A DNA stretch of 64,000 bases. It comes from Azorinus chamasolen (Eukaryota; Mollusca; Bivalvia; Cardiida; Solecurtidae). Position numbers and translations under genes: made by a program. The notes beneath the pieces are model-generated. The model was not told the DNA's origin. It was given only the letters and a program-made list of their open reading frames with translations, and ran no database searches. Where the stretch lies: the NCBI GenBank assembly GCA_963576725.1, contig OY755246.1, positions 75,261,467 through 75,325,466 of the forward strand, given 5' to 3'. Below, in pieces: positions 57,095-64,000 of the stretch (position 1 is its first letter; every line of letters begins with the position of its first letter).

Positions 57095-60000
57095 GTTATG
57101 GTTGTCCTCTGGATATATCCCTATACAGCCCTGTACACATGGTACTACTTGTGATGGTTGTCCTCTGGGTATAACCCTTGATAACCATGTAGACATGGTA
57201 TTACCTCTGGTGATTGTCCACTTGGTAGAACCCTATATAGCCTTGTACACATGGTACTACCTGTGGCGGTTGGCCTCTGGGTATTATCCTATATATCCAT
57301 GTACACATGTTACTACCTGTGATGGTTGTCCTCTAAGTATAATCCTATATAGCCCTGTACACATGGTACTACCTCTGATGGTTGTCCTTATGCGGGTGCC
57401 GTCTGCAAATCACTGAAATACTGTTGGTCGGACGTAAAACATAACTCCCTCACTCACTCATTATATAGCCTAGTTCACATGGTACTACCTGGGATGGTTG
57501 TCATATTGTTATAACCCTTTATAGACCTGTACAAATGGTACTAGCTGTTATGGATGTCCTCTGGGTTTACCCGTATATTGCCATGTACACATGTTATTAC
57601 CTGTGATGGTTGTCCTAAGGGTATAATCCTATATTGCCCTGTAGACATTGTACTACCTGTGATGGTTGTCCTTATGATAGAACCCTATATAGCCCTGTAC
57701 ACATGGTACTACCAGTGATGGTTGTCATATTGGTATAATCGTATAGAGCCCTGTAAATATGGTACTACCTGTGATGGTTGTCCTCTGGGTATAACCCTAT
57801 AGAGCGCTGTACACATGCTAATACCTATGATAATGTCCTCTGGGGTATAATCCTATAAGCCCTGTACACATGGTACTACCTGTGTTGGTTGTCCTCTGGG
57901 TATAACCCAATAGAGCACTGTACATATGGTACTACATATGACGGCTGTCCCCTGGGTATAACCCTATAGAGCCTTTTACACTACCTGTGACGGTTGTCCT
58001 CTGGGTATAACCCTATAGAGCCCTGTAAACATGGTACTACCTGTGATGGGTGTCCTCTGGGTATAATCCTATGGATCCCTCTACGCATGGTACCACCTTT
58101 TATGGATGCCCTCTGGGTATACCCCTATAGAGCCCTGTACACTACCTGTGACGGTTGTCCTCTGGGTATAACCCTATAGAGCCCTGTACACATGGTACTA
58201 CATATGAACGGTTGTCCCCTGGGTGTAACCCTATAGAGCCCTGTACACTACCTGTGACGGTTGTCCTTTGGGTATAACCCTATAGAGCCCTGTACACATG
58301 GTACTTCATGTGATGGATGTCCTCTGGGTATAATCCGATAGATCCCTCTACGCATGGTACCACCTATTATGTGTGCACTCTTGGTATAACCCTATAGAGC
58401 CCTGTACACTACCTGTGACGGTTGTCCTCTGTGTATAACCCTATAGAGCCCTGTACACGTGGTACTACCTGTGATGGTTGTCCTATTGGTATAATCGTAA
58501 AGAGCCCTGTAAATATGGTACTACCTGTGATGGTTGTCCTCTGGGTATTACCCTATAGAGCCCTGTACACGTGGTACTACCTGTGATGGTTATCCTCTGG
58601 GTATAACCCTATTTAGCACTGTATACACGGTACTATCTGTGATGGTTGTCCTCTGGGCAGAACCCTATAGAGCCCTGTACACATGGTACTACCTGTGATG
58701 GTTGTCCTATTGGTATTATCGTATAGAACCCTGTAAATATGGAACTACCTGGGATGGTTGTCCTCTGGGTATAACCCTATAGAGCCCTGTACACATGGTA
58801 CTATCTGTGATGGTTGTCCTCTGGGTATAATCCCACATAGCCCTGTAAATATGGTACTACCTGTGATGGATGTCCTCTGGGTATAATCCGATAGATCCCT
58901 CTACGAATGGTACCACCTATTATGGGTGCCCTCTGGGTGTAACCCTATAGAGCCCTGTACACTACCTGTGACGGTTGTCCTCTGGGTATAACCCTATATA
59001 GCCCTGTACACCTGGTACTACTTGTGACGGTTTTCCTATTGGTATAATCGTAAAGAGCCCTGTAAATATGGTACTACCTGTGATGGTTGTCCTCTGGGTA
59101 TCACCCTATAGAGCCCTGCACACATGGTACTACCTGTGATGGTTATCCTCTGTGTATAACCCTATGTAGTCTTGTATACGTTGTCCTATTGTTATAACTC
59201 TATATTGCCCTGTACACATGGCACGACCTGTGATGGTTGTCCTCTTGTTATAAACTTATATAGCCCTGTACACATGGTACTACCTGTGATGGTTGTCCTA
59301 TTGGTATAATTCTATAGGGTCCTGTACACGTGGTACTACCTGCGATGGTTGTCCTCTGGGTGTGACCCTATACAGCCCTGTCCACATGGTTCTACCGCTG
59401 ATGGTTGACCTTTGGGCAGAACCCTATATAGCCCTGTACACATGGTACTAACTGTGATGGTTGTCCTCTGGGTATAATCCTATAAAGCCCTGTAAATATG
59501 GTACTACCTGTGATGGTTGTCCTATTGGTATAACCCTATAACGCCCAGTACACATGGTACTACCTGTGACGGTTTTCCTATGGGTATAACCCTATAGAGC
59601 CCTGTACACATGATACTACCTGTGATGGATCTCCTTTGGGTATAATCCTATAGAGCCCTCTACACATGGTACCACCTGTGATGGGTGCCCACTGGGTATA
59701 ACCCTATAGAGCCCTGTACACTACCTGTGAAGGTTGTACACGTGGTACTTCATGTGATGGTTGTCCTCTGGGTATAACCTATTTAGCCCTGTACACATGG
59801 TACTACCTGTGATGGTTGTCTATTGGCATAACTGTATAGAGCCCTGTACACATGGTTCGACCTGTGATTGTATTGCTTTGGGTATAACCCTATAGAGCCC
59901 TGTACATATGGTACTACCGGTGATGGTTGTCCTCTGGGTATAATCCTATAAAGCCCTGTACACATGTTACGACCTGTGATGGTTGTCCTCTTGTTCTAAC

Positions 60001-63000
60001 TTTATATAGCCTTGTACACATGGTACTACCTGTGATGGTTGTCCTCTTGTTATAACCCTATACATGTATAGCCCTTAACACATGGTACTACCTGTGATGG
60101 TTTTCCTCTGGGTATAACCCAATAGAGCCCTGTACACAATGTACTATCTGTGATGGTTGTCCTATTGGTAAAATCGTACAGAGCCCTGTTAATATGGTAC
60201 TACCTGTGATGGTTGTCCTCTGTGTATGACCCTATGTAGCCTTGTATACGTTATCCTATTATTATAACTCTATATAGCCCTGCACAAATGGCACGACCTT
60301 GATTGGTTGTCCTCTTGTTATAACCTTATATAGCCCTGTACACATGGTACTACCTGTGATGGTTTTCCTCTGGGTATAACCCTATAGAGTCCTGTACAAA
60401 TGGTACTACCTCTGATGGTTGACCTTTGGGTAGAACCCTATATAGCCCTGTACACATGGTAATACCTGTGATGATTGTCCTATTGGTATAATCGTATAGA
60501 GCCCTGTAAATATGGTACTACCTGTGATGGTTGTCCTCTGGGTATACCCCTATAGAGTCCTGTACACATGGTACTACTTTTTATGGTTGTCCTCTGGGTA
60601 TAACCCTGTAGAGCCCTGTGCACATGGTACTACCTGTAATGGTTGTCCTCTTGTTATAACTTTATATAGCCCTGTACACATGGTACTACCTGTGATGGTT
60701 GCCCTCTGTGTATAACCCTATGTAGCCTTGTATACGGTGTCCTATTGTTATAACTCTATATAGCCCTGTACACATGGCAGGACCTGTGATGGTTGTCCTC
60801 TTGTTATAACTTTATATAGCCTTGTACACATGGTACGACCTGTAATGGTTGTCCTCTTGTTATAACTTTATATAGCCCTGTACACATGGTACTACCTGTG
60901 ATGGTTGTCCTCTTGTTATAACTCTATATAGCGCTGTACACATGGTACTACCTGTGATGGTTGTCCTCTTGTTATAACTCTATATAACCCTGTACACATG
61001 GTACTACCTGTGATGGTTGTCCTCTTGTTATAACTCTATATAGCCCTGTACACATGGTACTACCTGTGATGGTTGTCCTCTTGTTATAACTCTATATAGC
61101 CCTGTACACATGGTACTACCTGTGATGGTTGTCCTCTTGTTATAACTCTATATAGCCCTGTACACATGGTACGACCTGTGATGGTTGTCCTCTTGTTATA
61201 ACTTTATATAGCCTTGTACACATGTTACGACCTGTGATGGTTGTCCTCTTGTTATAACTCTATATAGCCCTGTACACATGGTACGACCTGTGATGGTTGT
61301 CCTCTTGTTATAACTTTATATAGCCCTGTACACATGGTACTACCTGTGATGGTTGTCCTCTGTGTATAACTATATAGCCCTGTACACATGGTACGACCTG
61401 TGATGGTTTTCCTCTTGGTATAACCCTATGTAGCCCTGTACACATGGTACTACCTGTGATGGTTGTCCTCTTGTTATAACTCTATATAGCCCTGTACACA
61501 TGGTACGACCTGTGATGGTTGTCCTCTTGTTATAACTTTATATAGTCCTATACACATGGTACGACCTGTGATGGTTGTCCTCTTGTTATAACTTTATATA
61601 ACCTTGTACACATGGTACTACCTGTGATGGTTGTCCTATTGTTATAACTCTATATAGCCCTGTACACATGGTACTACCTGTGATGGTTGTCCTCTTGTTA
61701 AAACTCTATATAGCCCTGTACACATGGTACGAACTGTGATGGTTGTCCTCTTGTTATAACTTTATATAGCCCTGTACACATGGTACGACCTGTGATGGTT
61801 GTCCTCTTGTTATAACTTTATATAGCCTTGTACACATGGTGCAACATGTGATGGTTGTCCTCTTGTTATAACTTTATATAGCCTTGTACACATGGTACGA
61901 CCTGTGATGGTTGCCCTTAGTGTATAACCCTATGTAGCCTTGTATACGGTGTCCTATTGTTATAACTCTATATAGCCCTGTACACATGACACGACCTGTG
62001 TTGGTTGTCCTCTTGTTATAACTTTATATAGCCCTGTACACATGGTACTACCTGTGATGGTTGTCTTCTGTGTATAACCCTATGTAGCCCTTAACACATG
62101 GTACTACCTGTGATGGTTGTCCTCTGTGTATAACCCTATGTAGCCTTGTATACGTTGTCCTATTGTTATATCTCTATATAGCCCTGTACACATGGTACTA
62201 CCTGTGATGGTTGTCCTCTTGTTATAACTTTATATAGCCTTGTACACATGGTACGACCTGTGATGGTTGTCCTCTTGTTATAACTTTATATAGCCCTGTA
62301 CACATGGTACTACCTGTGATGGTTGTCCTCTTGTTATAACTCTATATAGCGCTGTACACATGGTACTACCTGTGACGGTTGTCCTCTTGTTATAACTCTA
62401 TATAACCCTGTACACATGGTACTACCTGTGATGGTTGTCCTCTTGTTATAACTTTATATAGCCTTGTACACATGGTACGACCTGTGATGGTTGTCCTCTT
62501 GTTATAACTTTATATAGCCTTGTACACATGGTACTACCTGTGATGGTTGTCCTCTTGTTATAACTCTATATAGCCCTGTACAAATGGTACTACCTGTGAT
62601 GGTTGTCCTCTTGTTAAAACTCTATATAGCCCTGTACACATAGTACTACCTGTGATGGTTGTACTCTTGTTATAACTTTATATAGCCCTGTACACATGGT
62701 ACGACCTGTGATGGCTGTCCTCTTGTTATAACTTTATATAGCCTTGTACACATGGTACTACCTGTGATGGTTGTCCTCTTGTTATAACTCTATATAGCCC
62801 AGTACACATGGTACGACCTGTGATGGTTGTCCTCTTGTTATAACTCTATATAGCCCTGTACACATGGTACTACCTGTGATGGTTGTCTTCTTGTTATAAC
62901 TCTATATAGCCCTGGACATATGGTACTACCTGTGATGGTTGTCCTCTTGTTATAACTTTATATAGCCTTGTACATATGGTACGACATGTGATGGTTGTCC

Positions 63001-64000
63001 TCTTGTTATAACTTTATATAGCCCTGTACACATGATACTACCTGTGATGGTTGTCCTCTTGTTATAACTCTATATAGCGCTGTACACATGGTACTACCTG
63101 TGATGGTTGTCCTCTTGTTATAACTCTATATAGCCCTGTACACATGGTACGACCTGTGATGGTTGTCCTCTTGTTATAACTCTATATAGCGCTGTACACA
63201 TGGTACGACCTGTGATGGTTGTCCTCTTGTTATAACTTTATATAGCCTTGTACACATGTTACTACCTGTGATGGTTGTCCTCTTGTTATAACTCTATATA
63301 GCCCTGTACACATGGTACGACCTGTGATGGTTGTCCTCTTGTTATAACTTTATATAGCCCTGTACACATGGTACTACCTGTGATGGTTGTCCTCTTGCTA
63401 TAACTCTATATTGCCCTGTACACGTGGTACTACCTGTGATGGTTGTCCTCTTTTTAAAACTCTATATAGCCCTGTACACATGGTACTACCTGTGATGGTT
63501 GTCCTCTTGTTATAACTTTATATAGCCCTGTACACATGGTACTACCTGTGATGGTTGTCCTCTTGTTAAAACTTTATATAGCCTTGTACACATGGTACTA
63601 CCTGTGATGGTTGTCCTCTTGTTATAACTCTATATAGCCCTGTACACATGGTACGACCTGTGATGGTTGTCCTCTTGTTATAACTCTATATAGCCCTGTA
63701 CACATGGTACTACCTGTGATGGTTGTCCCCTTTGTTATAAGTCTATATAGCCCTGTACACATGGTACTACCTGTGATGGTTGTCCTCTTGTTATAACTTT
63801 ATATAGCCTTGTACACATGGTACGACCTGTGATGGTTGTCCTCTTGTTAAACTTTATAAAGCCCTGTACACATGGTACTACCTGTGATGGTTGTCCTCTT
63901 GTTATAACTCTATATAGCCCTGTACACATGGTACTACCTGTGATGGTTGCCCTCTTGTTATAACTCTATATATCCCTGTACATATGGTACTACATGTGAT
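57095..64000. repeat. 56-bp satellite, reverse arm
   Basis: The reverse complement of the 42036-52000 unit: ATGGTTGTCCTCTGGGTATA ACCCTATAGAGCCCTGTACA CATGGTACTACCTGTG. 57100-60600 mixes variants (GGGTATAACC, TTGGTATAATCG, CTACGCATGGTACCACC). From about 60700 the CTCTTGTTATAACTYTATAT AG form dominates and the array is much more uniform. It continues past the window end. Confidence 0.97.
57391..57461 (+). mobile_element. SINE-like tail inserted in satellite
   Basis: TGCGGGTGCCGTCTGCAAAT CACTGAAATACTGTTGGTCG GACGTAAAACATAACTCCCT CACTCACTCA breaks the satellite pattern. The GGTCGGACGTAAAAC followed by (CTCA)n is the kind of 3' end I associate with mollusc SINEs. Only the 3' part is present. Confidence 0.55.

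Noticed and set aside
42036..64000. Many 60-107 codon frames such as RGQPSQVVPSVQGYIELYTEDNHHR
   Set aside because: All are translations of the 56-bp satellite on one strand or the other.

Overview
The window is animal nuclear DNA: one multi-exon gene with GT-AG introns, embedded in very repeat-rich, AT-rich sequence. Several dispersed repeats look like families I associate with bivalve molluscs: a GGGGAGCATATAGTCGCCGC element, a GGCGCCGCTAAACCGG element, and a SINE-like tail ending in (CTCA)n. A bivalve, or at least a mollusc, is my best guess. That rests on memory of repeats, not on a search.

The only intact gene found is the 3' part of a membrane (receptor) guanylate cyclase on the + strand. 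It has 18 exons between 5743 and 36170. All exon phases join without a break and give 880 codons plus a stop. In order they encode the distal part of the ligand-binding ectodomain, a juxtamembrane cysteine pair, one transmembrane segment, a long basic juxtamembrane region, a kinase-homology (pseudokinase) domain, a dimerisation coiled coil, a class III cyclase domain with the expected catalytic residues, and a Ser/Thr-rich tail ending in a possible PDZ ligand. The N-terminal ectodomain and the promoter lie upstream of the window.

Layout: 1-5742 holds minisatellites (29, 47, 39, 35 and about 55 bp units) and palindromic elements. The last array runs into the first visible exon and has copied its splice acceptor several times. 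In 5743-36170, the introns carry many copies of a roughly 240-270 bp element with TTAA flanks, CCCTTTACTCCAT ends and a hairpin core (piggyBac-like MITE by structure). They also carry several minisatellites that appear to have grown out of that hairpin core, several foldback elements, a pair of identical 99-bp direct repeats, and in intron 2 a broken Crypton/ZMYM-type tyrosine recombinase gene. 36171-42035 is intergenic with more of the same elements.

42036-64000 is satellite DNA with a striking plan. About 10 kb of a 56-bp unit lies in one orientation, then about 5.1 kb of an unrelated GAAGTGTGAAGTTT-type repeat, then at least 6.9 kb of the same 56-bp unit in the opposite orientation, running off the window end. 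No gene was found in this part. No tRNA, rRNA, CRISPR array or bacterial-type feature was seen.
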